Assembly (NCBI RefSeq): GCF_000144605.1
Contig: NC_014375.1
Span: forward strand, 3,381,264-3,445,263
Length of the DNA: 64,000 nt
Direction of reading: 5' to 3'
Origin: Brevundimonas subvibrioides ATCC 15264
GTDB lineage: Bacteria > Pseudomonadota > Alphaproteobacteria > Caulobacterales > Caulobacteraceae
Both the position numbers and the translations under genes were made by a program. The notes below the pieces were generated by a model, which was not told the DNA's origin, did not search any database, and saw nothing but the letters and a program-made list of their open reading frames with translations. The stretch's first letter is position 1. Every line of letters starts with the position of its first letter. Positions 1 to 10,065 of this stretch are shown piece after piece.

Positions 1-1
1 G

Positions 2-145
2 CTGTCTTCGGCCGGGGTCTATTCCGTCTCCCTGACCAAGGCATGGACCCGGCCGACGACGACGGAGCTTCGCATCTGGCTGGACCGCTCCATGTTCGAC
101 GGCAGTCTGCGAATCCGGTCGACCAAGGTGTCGCGCACAGCCTGA
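2..145 (+). CDS. C-terminal fragment of an unidentified protein (5' end outside the window)
   Basis: An open frame enters from the left edge and gives 47 residues before a TGA at 143-145. The composition (AGVYSVSL, TELRIWLDRSMFDGSLRI) suggests alternating beta strands, and the codon use looks coding. It points the same way as the downstream gmd and may be the end of another glycan-cluster protein, possibly one carrying a beta-rich terminal domain like those at 13-16 kb. That resemblance is only suggestive. The other plus-strand frames look less protein-like here. Family unknown. Confidence 0.45.
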   Translation: MSSAGVYSVSLTKAWTRPTTTELRIWLDRSMFDGSLRIRSTKVSRTA

Positions 146-1390
<1,245 letters not shown>

Positions 1391-1396
1391 TCCTCC

Positions 1397-2359
1397 ATGC
1401 CTGAAAAGCCCGTGTCTCCCGTGCTGGGTTTCGGTGCCGTTCTGATCACAGGCGGCGCGGGCTTCGTCGGCCGCAAGATGGTCCGTCGTCTTCGCGACGC
1501 CCTGCCCGCGACCTCGCGGGTCGTGGTGGTGGGGCGGTCGAACGTGATCGTCCCGGACTGTGACTTCCTCGCGTTCGACCTTGAGCACGGTGCCTCCGTC
1601 GACGGTGTCGTCGCGGCGGCGCGTCCGGACCTGATCGTCCACCTGGCGGCCCAGTCATCGGCCGTGGGCGCGGCCGGAGCGACCTGGGGCACCAACCTGT
1701 CGGGAAGCCTGAACCTGGCCCGCGCGATCGGCAAATATGTGCCGGATGCCAAGACCCTGTATGTCAGTTCGTCCGAAGTCTACGGACTGGCCTTCAACCA
1801 CGGCACCGTCACCGAAGACACGCCCTGCCAGCCGCAGTCGGCCTACTCGCGCTCCAAACTGGCGGCCGAGGCCATGTTCGACGACGTTCTGCCCGCCACC
1901 TCCCAGCTGATCGTCTGCCGGCCGTCCAACCACAGCGGGGCGGGCCAGGAGGTCAAGTTCGCCCTTCCGTCCTTCGCCGAGCAGATCGTGGCCGGCCAGG
2001 ACGAGATCCGCGTCGGAAATCTGGAGGCCCGCCGGGACTTCCTGCACGTCGACGATGTCGTGGACGCCTATATCGCCGTGCTGAGCGAACTGACGGGCTT
2101 CGGCAACCGGACCACCCTGAATGTCTGCTCGGGCGAGTCGCGGAGCGTGGGCGGTCTCCTGGACCGGATGATCGAACTGGCCGGCAGCCGGGCGCGCGTG
2201 GTGGTCGATCCGGAACGCTTCCGCAATGCCGACATTCCGGTGGCCAGCATCAGTTCGGACCGGCTGCGCAGCCTGACCGGATGGGCACCGACACGATCGA
2301 TGGACGCGATGCTGACGGACGTCCTGCAGCACGCGCGCGACCGGCGTCACACCGGCTGA
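1397..2359 (+). CDS. rmd: NAD-dependent epimerase/dehydratase, probable GDP-4-dehydro-6-deoxy-D-mannose reductase
   Basis: This is a 320-residue extended short-chain dehydrogenase with a Rossmann loop GGAGFVG at residues 19-25, a VSSSEVYG segment and a catalytic Tyr150-x3-Lys154 (YSRSK). Because it directly follows gmd, the likely substrate is the Gmd product, reduced at C4 to give GDP-D-rhamnose. An epimerase/reductase giving GDP-fucose or a related sugar cannot be excluded from sequence alone. Its 3' end overlaps the convergent DUF4214 gene by 13 bases. Membership of the fold is clear; the exact product is inferred from the neighbour. Confidence 0.72.
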   Translation: MPEKPVSPVLGFGAVLITGGAGFVGRKMVRRLRDALPATSRVVVVGRSNVIVPDCDFLAFDLEHGASVDGVVAAARPDLIVHLAAQSSAVGAAGATWGTNLSGSLNLARAIGKYVPDAKTLYVSSSEVYGLAFNHGTVTEDTPCQPQSAYSRSKLAAEAMFDDVLPATSQLIVCRPSNHSGAGQEVKFALPSFAEQIVAGQDEIRVGNLEARRDFLHVDDVVDAYIAVLSELTGFGNRTTLNVCSGESRSVGGLLDRMIELAGSRARVVVDPERFRNADIPVASISSDRLRSLTGWAPTRSMDAMLTDVLQHARDRRHTG

Positions 2360-3060
2360 GACACCTCGGGCCGCGATCTGGCCCCCTCCCCGTCTCCCAG
2401 CATGTCGAGCGTGCGGATCAGGGCCGTCAGATGGCTGATGGGGATCGGCGGGCGCTCGAAGCCATGGATCGGCGGCAGGCCCAGCACGGTCCCCTGGCCG
2501 ATCATCCGCGCCGCGATCAGGCCTTCGACCATCTCGCCCAGATCACCCGGCACGGTCACAGTGGCGCTGGATGTCAGCCCCCTTGAGCTCGCAGACCTCG
2601 CGCCGCCGGTTGACGAGCTCCCGACGCCCCAGGTCGAGCGGAAATCGGGCGACTCGCAGATCTCGCGCAGAAAGTCCGTGAACGGAAGCGACCCCATTAG
2701 GCCGGCCGCATAGGCCCGGATCGCCGTGTCGTCCGTGACCCGTGCAAGATTGCCCAGAACGGCCGCGGAAAGGGCCTCGGCCACATTCGCATGCCGGGTA
2801 AAGGCGCTGCCGAATTCGCCCGATCCGATCAGGGCCTCGACGACCTGAGGCGTCGACAGCTCGCCGGACGACAGCGACACGGCGTAGCCGTCCCGCTCGG
2901 CCGTTCCGGGGTCCCGCTTCAGCACGATCTGGTAGAGCTGGGTCACGATGGCCCGCGCCTGGGCCTGATTGGGCAGGCCGCGCTTGCCGATCGCAGCGCC
3001 CTGATGGGGCTTGATCAGCCCGATGGCTCGCAGAGCTCTCTTGATGCGCTTCTTCAGCAT
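2347..3060 (-). CDS. DUF4214-like domain protein
   Basis: A 237-residue protein of unknown function. It starts with a very basic stretch (MLKKRIKRALR). Residues about 30-80 match the DUF4214 pattern: a Tyr-Gln-x-Val-Leu-x-Arg-Asp-Pro segment, then Gly-Tyr-x3-Leu-Ser-x-Gly-Glu and a closing Gly-Ser-Gly-Glu-Phe. This domain is found in many glycan-cluster and secreted proteins. The C-terminal half is low-complexity and Ser/Gly-rich. The frame is open further upstream, but that part overlaps the glycosyltransferase and looks non-coding, so the ATG at 3060 is used. It lies downstream of two glycosyltransferase genes on the same strand. A related domain occurs in the protein at 17442-18611. Confidence 0.7.
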   Translation of the reverse strand: MLKKRIKRALRAIGLIKPHQGAAIGKRGLPNQAQARAIVTQLYQIVLKRDPGTAERDGYAVSLSSGELSTPQVVEALIGSGEFGSAFTRHANVAEALSAAVLGNLARVTDDTAIRAYAAGLMGSLPFTDFLREICESPDFRSTWGVGSSSTGGARSASSRGLTSSATVTVPGDLGEMVEGLIAARMIGQGTVLGLPPIHGFERPPIPISHLTALIRTLDMLGDGEGARSRPEVSQPV

Positions 3061-3097
3061 GGCGGTTTCCCCGGAGGTGTCCTCATGGCGCGGCCGG

Positions 3098-4222
3098 TCA
3101 TTGGCTGGCCCAGGCGGCGACCTGTCCGGCATAGTCGGCCCAGGTCGGCAATTGCAGCGTCGCGGCGGCCTGGCGCAAGGCTGCGGCCGATGCGGGATCG
3201 CTGATCTGCCGCAGCGCCCTGACGAGGTCGTCGCGGCTCTGGCTTTCAAGGCGGATCTGGCCCGCGGCCGGCAGGCCGGAGACGGCCGGAAGATTGGCGT
3301 CGATGACCACTGGCGTTCCCAGATACAGGCTCTCAAGAGCCGGCAGCCCGAACCCTTCGAACTGGCTGGGAAACAGACAGCCCTGCGAGCCGGCGATCAG
3401 CTCGGACAGACGGGTGTCGTCGGGATCGTCGATGACCGACACCGTGGGACAGGATGAGTCGAGGATGCGACGGATGGACTCGCGGGGTTCCGGAGGAACG
3501 CGGCCGGCGATGATGAGCGGCAGCCGGTCGGCCTCGGGCATCGCCATATAGGCGTCGAAGATCCTGTCCTGGCCCTTGCGGCCGTCCAGGGCCCCGGGGC
3601 ACAGCAGCTGGGGCAGGACCGGCAGGTCGGCAGGCCTGCGGCCGAGCGCATCGGCCCCGAGCACGATGACGGTATCGGCTGAGCCCGGCCGTCGCAGCAC
3701 TCTTTGCGTATAGGCGTCGCGCACCGCGCTGGAGATGTGACAGCGGGCCTCCGTCACCTTCAGGAACTCGAGATAGTCGTTGAACGGTCCGACGGTGGTG
3801 ATGTTGAGCGCGTCCGGCTGCGTCCACGCCAGGATGTCGTAGACGATGGCGCGGATCGAGACCTGCCGGCCCTGAAGGCGCCGGTAGAACAGGGCCCGGG
3901 CGCGTGAGGCGAACAGCTCGGGCACCAGGACGCGATCCTCGCGGCGCAGGTCCAGGGCAGGCGGGGTCGTGGACGCCAGAAAGTCTAGGCTCTTGCGTCT
4001 CGTTTGCTCACCGTCCAGCACCGGGTCGCTGGGACTGTCGATCAGATAGGCCAGAAGTTCTTCGCGAACCGGCACCAGCCCCCCGACCCGATCGTCGAAC
4101 CAGACGACCCGGCGTGGGATATCGGCCGGCCAGCGTCCCAGAAGCTCGCGGATGACGCGCTGGATACCGGTCCGGATGGGATTGGTGACGAACTCCGTGA
4201 CGTCGATGAAAAGCGAGCCCAT
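3098..4222 (-). CDS. Glycosyltransferase, family 4 type (GT-B fold)
   Basis: A 374-residue retaining glycosyltransferase, predicted cytoplasmic or membrane-peripheral, adding a sugar to a growing surface glycan. The N-terminus FIDVTEFVTNPIRTGIQRV resembles the acceptor-side domain of GT4 enzymes that carry a Gly-Ile-x-Arg/Gln loop. The donor-side domain has CPGALDGRKGQ, and an EX7E motif EGFGLPALE with Glu288 and Glu296. The start codon overlaps the stop of the larger glycosyltransferase upstream (ATGA at 4222), so translation is probably coupled. The sugar and linkage cannot be told from sequence. Confidence 0.85.
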   Translation of the reverse strand: MGSLFIDVTEFVTNPIRTGIQRVIRELLGRWPADIPRRVVWFDDRVGGLVPVREELLAYLIDSPSDPVLDGEQTRRKSLDFLASTTPPALDLRREDRVLVPELFASRARALFYRRLQGRQVSIRAIVYDILAWTQPDALNITTVGPFNDYLEFLKVTEARCHISSAVRDAYTQRVLRRPGSADTVIVLGADALGRRPADLPVLPQLLCPGALDGRKGQDRIFDAYMAMPEADRLPLIIAGRVPPEPRESIRRILDSSCPTVSVIDDPDDTRLSELIAGSQGCLFPSQFEGFGLPALESLYLGTPVVIDANLPAVSGLPAAGQIRLESQSRDDLVRALRQISDPASAAALRQAAATLQLPTWADYAGQVAAWASQ

Positions 4223-6606
4223 CAGCCCTGTCCGGCAGCCACCATCGCCGCCTTGACGTCGATGTCGATGTCGAGGTGGCCCAGCAGGGCCTGGCAGTAG
4301 CCGGCGGGCGATCGGGTTTCGGCGAACGCGCGGGCCTCGGCGACCGGGCGTTGGCCGCGTTCGCTCTCGGAAAGTATCCCCAGGGCGGCTTCGGCGATCA
4401 GCAGGGACGACAGGCCGTCCGGCACGCGCTTCACGAAGTCCGGGGCCTGCATCGCCTCGGCCAGGTGGGCATTGGCGATCGACGGGAGCGCCGCCGAGAT
4501 GCAGTCGTTGAGCGCGCCCGAGAGGCCGCCCATCTGATAGGTCCGCAACTGCACCCCGATGTCGGCGGCCACCAGATAGTTGTCGTAGGTGGCGTCGTCG
4601 ATCGCCGTATCGAAGGTGCGGACGAAAGGCACCAGACCCAGCTGGTTCGCGAGGGCCCCCAACTGCGCCTTCATGTGCTGGTTGCGCCCGCAGAACACCA
4701 GTTCCGCATCGACGCCCCAGCTTCTGAGCATGTTCAGCGCCCAGATCAGTTCCAGAGGGGCCTTGTCCTCGCTGACGAGGCCGAAGGTGACCAGTACGAC
4801 CCGGTCCGCCGGAATGCCCAGCGCCTTTCGCGCCCGGTCCCGATCCGCGCGCTTCAGCCGGTTCAGCAGGGACCGGCGGTACTGGGCGAACGGCAGCAGG
4901 CGGGGGGTCTTTCCATACAGCCGCGCGATCTCGTTGGCGGTGGTCGGCGAATGCACCATCAGGGGCTCGCTGGCGCGCGCCACCTCGGACAGGAACAGGG
5001 TCGGAAGTTCGCGCTGGTTATGGAGCCACCGCGTCAGCTCACCCTGGTCGACAGGCCGGCCCATCTCGTCGGAGGCGAGCTGCATGGCCTGGGGCACCCC
5101 GCGCAGCAGGTAGTAGAAATTGATCATGCGGGCATCGTGCGCGATGCAGCCGCCACCGTTCTCCAGCAGATAGTCCACGATCTCGACGTGATGATCCGAG
5201 TTGCCGACCACACTGATGGTGGCGTCGAACCGGATCGCGCTGAACTCGGCGGCCGCGACCGGTTGCAACGAAGCCCAGCCCTCTTCCCAGCGGGCGTCGG
5301 CGGTCGGGGTGAACACATGCAGCTCGGCCACGGCCTTGAGCGGGGCCAGCGTCATGGCCGTATAGTCGGCGACGCCGGACTGGGCCGGCGGCAGGGGACT
5401 GAGCACGGCGATCCGGGGCCGCGCCCCGCGCTGGATCGCGGGGCTGCCTGGACGTGTCGCGGTCGTGACCGGCTCGGGCACGCGCGCCAGAACCCCCTCC
5501 ATGAACCGCTGGCCGACCGCTTCGACGGTATAGCCCTGCCACAGATCCGCCTGGGCCCGCCGCAGGCCGTCCCAGGCCGCAGGATCCTCGACCAGCCGCT
5601 CGAGCTGGCCTCGCAGCGCATCGACGTCATCGGGACCGAACCGCCAGGCGGGATCGCGCGCCAGCTCGGGGTGCGCCCCGACGTCCGAAGCGAGCACGGG
5701 CGTGCTCGCCGCGCTGCTCTCGACGATGGGAATGGAAAAGCCTTCCGCGCGCGACGGCACGATGGTCACCAGGCTGGACTGGTACAGCGCCCGCAGGGCC
5801 TCGTCCGAGAGATGGGCGTGGAACGTCAGGTCCTGGGGTCGCCCGCCGGCCTGTCGGTAGCGGGTTCTCAGTTCGTCGCGCATCGGCTCGGGATAGGCGC
5901 CGAAGACCGAGATGGAGACGCCTTGCCGCCTCAGGACGGCGGAGGCGGCATGGGCGGCCAGCGCGCATTCCGGGTTCTTGCGCGGATCGCCACCGCCGGC
6001 GACGACGATATGCCGGCGCCGGTCATGGGGGATATCGGAATCGCCCTGCCGCGGCAGCAGTTCGCTTCTGACGGCGACGTTCGAGACGAAGACCCGTGCC
6101 GGATCCACGCCGGTGCGCGCGATGACGGCCTGGGCGCTGAACTCGGAGATCGAGGCGAACGCGTCGAACCGGCGCAGCCACGCCAGGGCGACCAGATAGT
6201 CCGATCGCGCGCCGGGGTTCATCAGATAGCGCTCGGGGAAGTCGAGCGGGATGAGGTCGTAGAAAAGGCAGATCCGGTAGAGATCGGGGTCCAGAAGGAA
6301 GCCGCTGACCTTCATCGGATCGTGGGTCATGGGCGAAAGACTGATGAACCATCCCGGTCCATCGGCCTTCCGGGCCCGCTTCAGGTTCGTTGCTTCGTCG
6401 AAGAGGAGGTCGTGAACCGGGGCCAGGGGCGCCAGGAAGGGATCGACGACGGCCACGATCCTGGGACGCCCTTCCGGCCAGGGGAACCGCCGGATCGCCT
6501 GGAGGATGGCCGCGGAATGCTGGCCCACGCCCCGGAAGCGGTAGTTGTCGTCCTGCAGCGCGCGGGCGTCGACGTATAGGATCTGGGGCTGTCGGCTGGC
6601 CATCAT
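4222..6606 (-). CDS. Large double-module glycosyltransferase (two GT-B units)
   Basis: A 794-residue protein with two glycosyltransferase modules in tandem. Module 1 (about residues 1-380) begins LYVDARALQDDNYRFRGVG and carries an EX7E motif, EGFSIPIVE, near residue 288. Module 2 starts near residue 395 (IAVLSPLPPAQSGVADYT) and has DRVVLVTFGLVSEDKAP and a QMGGLSGALNDCISAALPS segment in the donor site. Module 2 lacks a clean EX7E, so it may differ in mechanism or be non-catalytic. Such fusions are typical of O-antigen and capsule loci where one polypeptide adds two successive sugars. The same two-module layout recurs at 11309-13825. It is the first gene of a coupled pair with 3098-4222. Confidence 0.85.
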   Translation of the reverse strand: MMASRQPQILYVDARALQDDNYRFRGVGQHSAAILQAIRRFPWPEGRPRIVAVVDPFLAPLAPVHDLLFDEATNLKRARKADGPGWFISLSPMTHDPMKVSGFLLDPDLYRICLFYDLIPLDFPERYLMNPGARSDYLVALAWLRRFDAFASISEFSAQAVIARTGVDPARVFVSNVAVRSELLPRQGDSDIPHDRRRHIVVAGGGDPRKNPECALAAHAASAVLRRQGVSISVFGAYPEPMRDELRTRYRQAGGRPQDLTFHAHLSDEALRALYQSSLVTIVPSRAEGFSIPIVESSAASTPVLASDVGAHPELARDPAWRFGPDDVDALRGQLERLVEDPAAWDGLRRAQADLWQGYTVEAVGQRFMEGVLARVPEPVTTATRPGSPAIQRGARPRIAVLSPLPPAQSGVADYTAMTLAPLKAVAELHVFTPTADARWEEGWASLQPVAAAEFSAIRFDATISVVGNSDHHVEIVDYLLENGGGCIAHDARMINFYYLLRGVPQAMQLASDEMGRPVDQGELTRWLHNQRELPTLFLSEVARASEPLMVHSPTTANEIARLYGKTPRLLPFAQYRRSLLNRLKRADRDRARKALGIPADRVVLVTFGLVSEDKAPLELIWALNMLRSWGVDAELVFCGRNQHMKAQLGALANQLGLVPFVRTFDTAIDDATYDNYLVAADIGVQLRTYQMGGLSGALNDCISAALPSIANAHLAEAMQAPDFVKRVPDGLSSLLIAEAALGILSESERGQRPVAEARAFAETRSPAGYCQALLGHLDIDIDVKAAMVAAGQG

Positions 6607-6673
6607 GTCCTGTCCGATGAGAAACGACCTGCGCCCGCGCGCTGCGGCCCGGCGTCCCGGCTGGACGGCAGGC

Positions 6674-6699
6674 GGACGGGCCGCCGGAGCGGCCCGTCC
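6674..6699 (-). terminator. GC-rich hairpin after the C-methyltransferase gene
   Basis: A perfect 11-bp stem (GGACGGGCCGC paired with GCGGCCCGTCC) with a 4-base loop lies just 3' of the stop of the minus-strand gene 6703-7941 and before the next gene at 6606. No T-run follows, so it may be a pause, an mRNA end protector or a weak terminator. Confidence 0.45.
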
Positions 6700-6702
6700 C
6701 GG

Positions 6703-7941
6703 TCAGACGATCTCGATCTCCGGGAAGGGGAAGATGAACTTGCCGCCCCGGGCGATGTATTCCTGCTCACGCTGCAGGATACCTTCCTTGAAGTGCCAGG
6801 GCAGGACCAGATAGTAGTCCGGATTCATGGCCTTGGCCTCGGCCTCGGAGATGATCGGAATGCGCGTGCCCGGCGTGACGCGGCCGAACTTCTCGGGGTT
6901 CACTTCCGCGATGGCCGGGACTTCCTTCTCGGTGATCCCGCAGAACTGTAGGGTCACATTGCCCTTGGTCGACGCGCCGTACCCCAGGACCTTCTTGCCG
7001 TCTGCGGCCAGCGCCTGAAGCAGACGCACCAGATCGGCCTTGTGGCGGAAGACCCGATCCTCGAACTCGCGGAACGGGCGCACCGTGTTCAGACCCATCC
7101 GGTCCTCCTGGCCGAGGAGCCAGTCGATCACGGCGTCGTTGGCGCGCCGCTGGGACGTCTTGTGCCCGGCGGTGACGGCGAAGCTGCCGCCGTTGACGCT
7201 GTTCATCTGCACATCGATCAGGCGCAGCCCGGCCGCATCCAGGATCTTCTGCACGACGCCCAGCGAATAGTATTCGAGGTGCTCGTGGCAGATGGTGTCG
7301 TACGACACGGTCCGCAGCATGGCCGGCATGTAGCTCTGCTCGAAATGCCAGACGCCGTCCGGCGCGAGCACGGCGGCAATGTCCTGTGCGAAGGCGATGG
7401 GGTTGTCCAGGTCGTAGAACATCGCGATCGACGTCACGATCTGGGCACGGTCTCCACCCGCCTTGCGGAAGTTCTCGGCCGAGAAGAAATCCGGAATCAG
7501 ACGAATGTCGTCCGGATAATATTCCTTGAACTTGACACCCGTCGGGTCGATCCCGATGCGCGTCAGACCCGATGTGGAGTAGGCCTTCAAGGACGTCGCG
7601 TCATTGGAGCCGATATCCAGAACAGTATCGCCGGGCTTCAGATCAGCGAGCTTCTCGAGAAACCCGATCTTTTGAGTAAGATGGCGGACCATCGAGGCAT
7701 TCAGACCCGAGCGATAACCATAGTTTTCGCCGTACATCTCGCCTGGATCGAAACTGTGCCCCAGTTGCAGAAGGCCACTATCGGGGCACCAAACAAGTTC
7801 GAGAGGACCCGACGTCACCGATTCACCGGGACGAGGAAAAACACCAGTCAACTCTTGTTCGCCGAGGTGGAGTACTGGAATCAGATTGCGACTCCCACTC
7901 ACACGGCAAGCCTCAAGGCGAGTATAGCTGCCTCTCATCAT
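6703..7941 (-). CDS. Sugar C-methyltransferase family protein (TylC3/NovU-like)
   Basis: A 412-residue class I SAM-dependent methyltransferase of the nucleotide-sugar C-methyltransferase family. The SAM loop VLDIGSND lies at residues 107-114, followed by a Methyltransf_14-like C-terminal half (LGYGASTKGNVTLQ and LVLPWHFKEG). The N-terminal domain of this family normally binds zinc through two Cys-x2-Cys pairs. Here they read Cys12-Arg-Val-Ser and Cys52-Pro-Asp-Ser, so the second Cys of each pair is missing. The family methylates 4-keto-sugars, which fits the gmd product made nearby. An AAGGA ribosome site lies 4-7 bases before two consecutive ATGs; either may be used. The upstream DNA (about 7942-7980) is unusually AT-rich and likely holds the promoter. 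Confidence 0.85.
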   Translation of the reverse strand: MMRGSYTRLEACRVSGSRNLIPVLHLGEQELTGVFPRPGESVTSGPLELVWCPDSGLLQLGHSFDPGEMYGENYGYRSGLNASMVRHLTQKIGFLEKLADLKPGDTVLDIGSNDATSLKAYSTSGLTRIGIDPTGVKFKEYYPDDIRLIPDFFSAENFRKAGGDRAQIVTSIAMFYDLDNPIAFAQDIAAVLAPDGVWHFEQSYMPAMLRTVSYDTICHEHLEYYSLGVVQKILDAAGLRLIDVQMNSVNGGSFAVTAGHKTSQRRANDAVIDWLLGQEDRMGLNTVRPFREFEDRVFRHKADLVRLLQALAADGKKVLGYGASTKGNVTLQFCGITEKEVPAIAEVNPEKFGRVTPGTRIPIISEAEAKAMNPDYYLVLPWHFKEGILQREQEYIARGGKFIFPFPEIEIV

Positions 7942-8057
7942 AAATTCCTTGGACGCTATTTGGATTTTTTCAGTTAATCTCTATGCTGTCGCCTATGCAG
8001 CGTCAACCGCAGACGCCGGTTCGCCGGGCGATCGGCACCGGGCGAAGCTGCCTTGCC

Positions 8058-9125
8058 TCATGCCAGGGCGGCCTGCATGGGCTTCCAGAAAATCGACGCC
8101 ACATCCAGTTCCGGGCGGACACGGATGTCCCCCGCGCCCGACGGCGTGAACAGGACGTCGAAGTTATCCACCGGCCGCTCGAGTTCGAACTCCAGATGCA
8201 CGGGCACCCAGGCCCGGCTCCCGACACTGGAGGCATCGACCTGCGCCTGGGCGACCACCTCGTCGCTGCCGACGCGGGCCTCGATCACGCCCGAGGACGG
8301 CGCGCTCGCCTTGCCGGACCTCTGGACATGGACCGTGGCGCGGTAGCGCCCTGCGCGCAGGGGCAGACGACGCCCGACACGCACAGTGCCCTCGGGCAAT
8401 GAGGCCGCGCTCACGTCGGTCAGGGCAAGGCTGTTGCGCGCCGTCGCGGCGGCGGCGCGCTGCAGCAGCACGTCCATATGCTCCACATCGACAGCGCGAT
8501 CAGACGGTCGGACCTCGGCCCACCAGACCAGGGAACGCTCCGGCGCGTCCGCACCCGCCACGGCCCGGGTGACCATGTCGAAGACTGCGGACGACGGGTC
8601 CGACACCGCCTCCAGAGGCTCCCCGTCGGGTCCGCGCGCCAGCAGCAGTCCTTTCGGACGCGTGATGTCAAACCCTGCAGCCTGGACCAGGGCAACGGCC
8701 TCGGCCCAGGTCAGCTCAACCGGCCGCGCCGGTCGCGGCGCGGGACCCGCGACCTCCCGGTTCGTACCCGCCAGGATCAGCACGCCCCCGGCGCTCAGAA
8801 GACGCCTCGCCTCCGACAGAAAGACGACGATCTGCTCGGGCCAAAGGCGCTCAAGACCCTGGTCGGCCCAGATGATGTCGACGGTGCCCGCCGCCGCGTC
8901 GAACCGGCCGTCCCGGTCGCGTCCGATCCAGCCGTCTTCAGCGCGTTCGACGTCGCCGTCCCTGACGTCCAGATGCCGGGCCTGGTCACCCGGCCCGCGG
9001 TTGAAGACGGGGGGACCGGAAACGACTGGGGAATCGAGATGCAACATGGTCCGGCCCGCGACCTTCAGCCGACGGAGCAGGGCTGCCTTGCAACTCGACA
9101 GGATCTCGCTCGACTCGATCAGCAA
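8058..9125 (-). CDS. Methyltransferase-like protein with C-terminal beta domain; degenerate SAM site
   Basis: A 355-residue protein in two parts. Residues about 25-200 follow the later strands and helices of a class I methyltransferase (FLSEARRLLSAGGVLIL, then a VELTWAEAVALVQAAGFD helix). They align well with the protein at 15353-16462. The glycine-rich SAM loop of that paralogue (VSIGAAGQW) is replaced by a Pro/Val-rich stretch, so activity is doubtful. Residues about 250-350 form a beta-rich domain (LPLRAGRYRATVHV, then WVPVHLEFEL) shared with two other cluster proteins. The start is a TTG preceded by GGAGAG at a good distance. Its function is unknown; it may be a catalytically inactive partner. 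Confidence 0.7.
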   Translation of the reverse strand: MLIESSEILSSCKAALLRRLKVAGRTMLHLDSPVVSGPPVFNRGPGDQARHLDVRDGDVERAEDGWIGRDRDGRFDAAAGTVDIIWADQGLERLWPEQIVVFLSEARRLLSAGGVLILAGTNREVAGPAPRPARPVELTWAEAVALVQAAGFDITRPKGLLLARGPDGEPLEAVSDPSSAVFDMVTRAVAGADAPERSLVWWAEVRPSDRAVDVEHMDVLLQRAAAATARNSLALTDVSAASLPEGTVRVGRRLPLRAGRYRATVHVQRSGKASAPSSGVIEARVGSDEVVAQAQVDASSVGSRAWVPVHLEFELERPVDNFDVLFTPSGAGDIRVRPELDVASIFWKPMQAALA

Positions 9126-9159
9126 CGGACTCTCCCGGGGTCGGACGACATGGAGCAGC

Positions 9160-10065
9160 TCAGAGTCGCCGCATCATGAGGCTGCAATACCCCGACAGCG
9201 GCGTATCCCGCGTCACGAGCTCGAGGACGCCCCCTTCGGAGTTGTGGATTTCGAACTGCTCGAACGGCAGAAGGGCGGTCACATCGCGGTAGTCGAGGCC
9301 GCGTCGCTCCAGATGTGGAATGTGCAGCTCCAGATGGATGTGGGTGGCCAGATCGAACAGCCACGGGAAACGGGTCAGCAGATCGTATTCGAATCCCTCG
9401 ATATCCATCTTCATGAAGTCGCCGTAGCGCCAGGCGAGCGACCGCACGTCGATCACCCGCATCTGCTCGACGAAATCGACCAGCATGCCGGTGCTGCTGC
9501 CCTCGGCCCCGTCGTGATCGGTCATCGTCCCGACGGCCGCGCCGATGTTGACCACGTTGGAAATGCCATTCAGCAGAAACAGGAGCGCGGACACCTCGAC
9601 GTTGATCACCGAAGGCTCGAACGAATAGACGAACCCGCCGTCGCCCACGACCCGGGCGTAGTAGGCGGCCCAGACGCCGTGGTGCCCGCCAAAGTCGTAG
9701 ACGACCCTCGCCTCATCGAGCAGGCCGATGCTGCGTTCGATCGTGAAGTCGAAATTCTCCGGCGGGGCAGAGCCGTACCATTCGACGCCCTGTTCGTTGA
9801 TGATCGGCACCGAGAACGCGATGTCGCCGAATGTCAGGTGGCGAAGCCAGGGCTCCGCCAGCAACTGTTCCGCCAGCTTGGGGCTGATGCGTGTCAGGCG
9901 CGCCCGCATCGATGCGGCCAGCAGTTCGAGACGTTCCTTGTCCGGGGCCGCCTTGAGGGTCGCAAGCGTCGGGACGGTCGCGCGCGTTTCCGCGTCCGCG
10001 ACACCATACTGACGATGCAGCGACGCCAGTGTGTGGACGTACTGCCTGTATGCCTTGAGATTCAT
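9160..10065 (-). CDS. FkbM family methyltransferase
   Basis: A 301-residue protein. After a helical N-terminal region of about 115 residues comes a Rossmann fold with VVYDFGGHHGVWAAYYA as the SAM loop. It is followed by FSFEPS-like YSFEPSVINVEV, and FMKMDIEGFEYDLL, the conserved Asp-Ile-Glu-Gly hallmark of FkbM proteins. These enzymes usually O-methylate hydroxyls of sugars or polyketides, so a role in capping or decorating the surface glycan is likely. It is divergent from another FkbM gene at 10368 across a 302-base gap, and lies 34 bases upstream of the methyltransferase-like gene 8058-9125 on the same strand. Confidence 0.85.
   Translation of the reverse strand: MNLKAYRQYVHTLASLHRQYGVADAETRATVPTLATLKAAPDKERLELLAASMRARLTRISPKLAEQLLAEPWLRHLTFGDIAFSVPIINEQGVEWYGSAPPENFDFTIERSIGLLDEARVVYDFGGHHGVWAAYYARVVGDGGFVYSFEPSVINVEVSALLFLLNGISNVVNIGAAVGTMTDHDGAEGSSTGMLVDFVEQMRVIDVRSLAWRYGDFMKMDIEGFEYDLLTRFPWLFDLATHIHLELHIPHLERRGLDYRDVTALLPFEQFEIHNSEGGVLELVTRDTPLSGYCSLMMRRL

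Noticed and set aside
4276..6579. Long plus-strand open frame opposite the 794-residue glycosyltransferase
   Set aside because: Its composition (His/Gln/Arg/Gly-rich, no domains) is that of an antisense shadow in GC-rich DNA, and the minus-strand gene has clear motifs.
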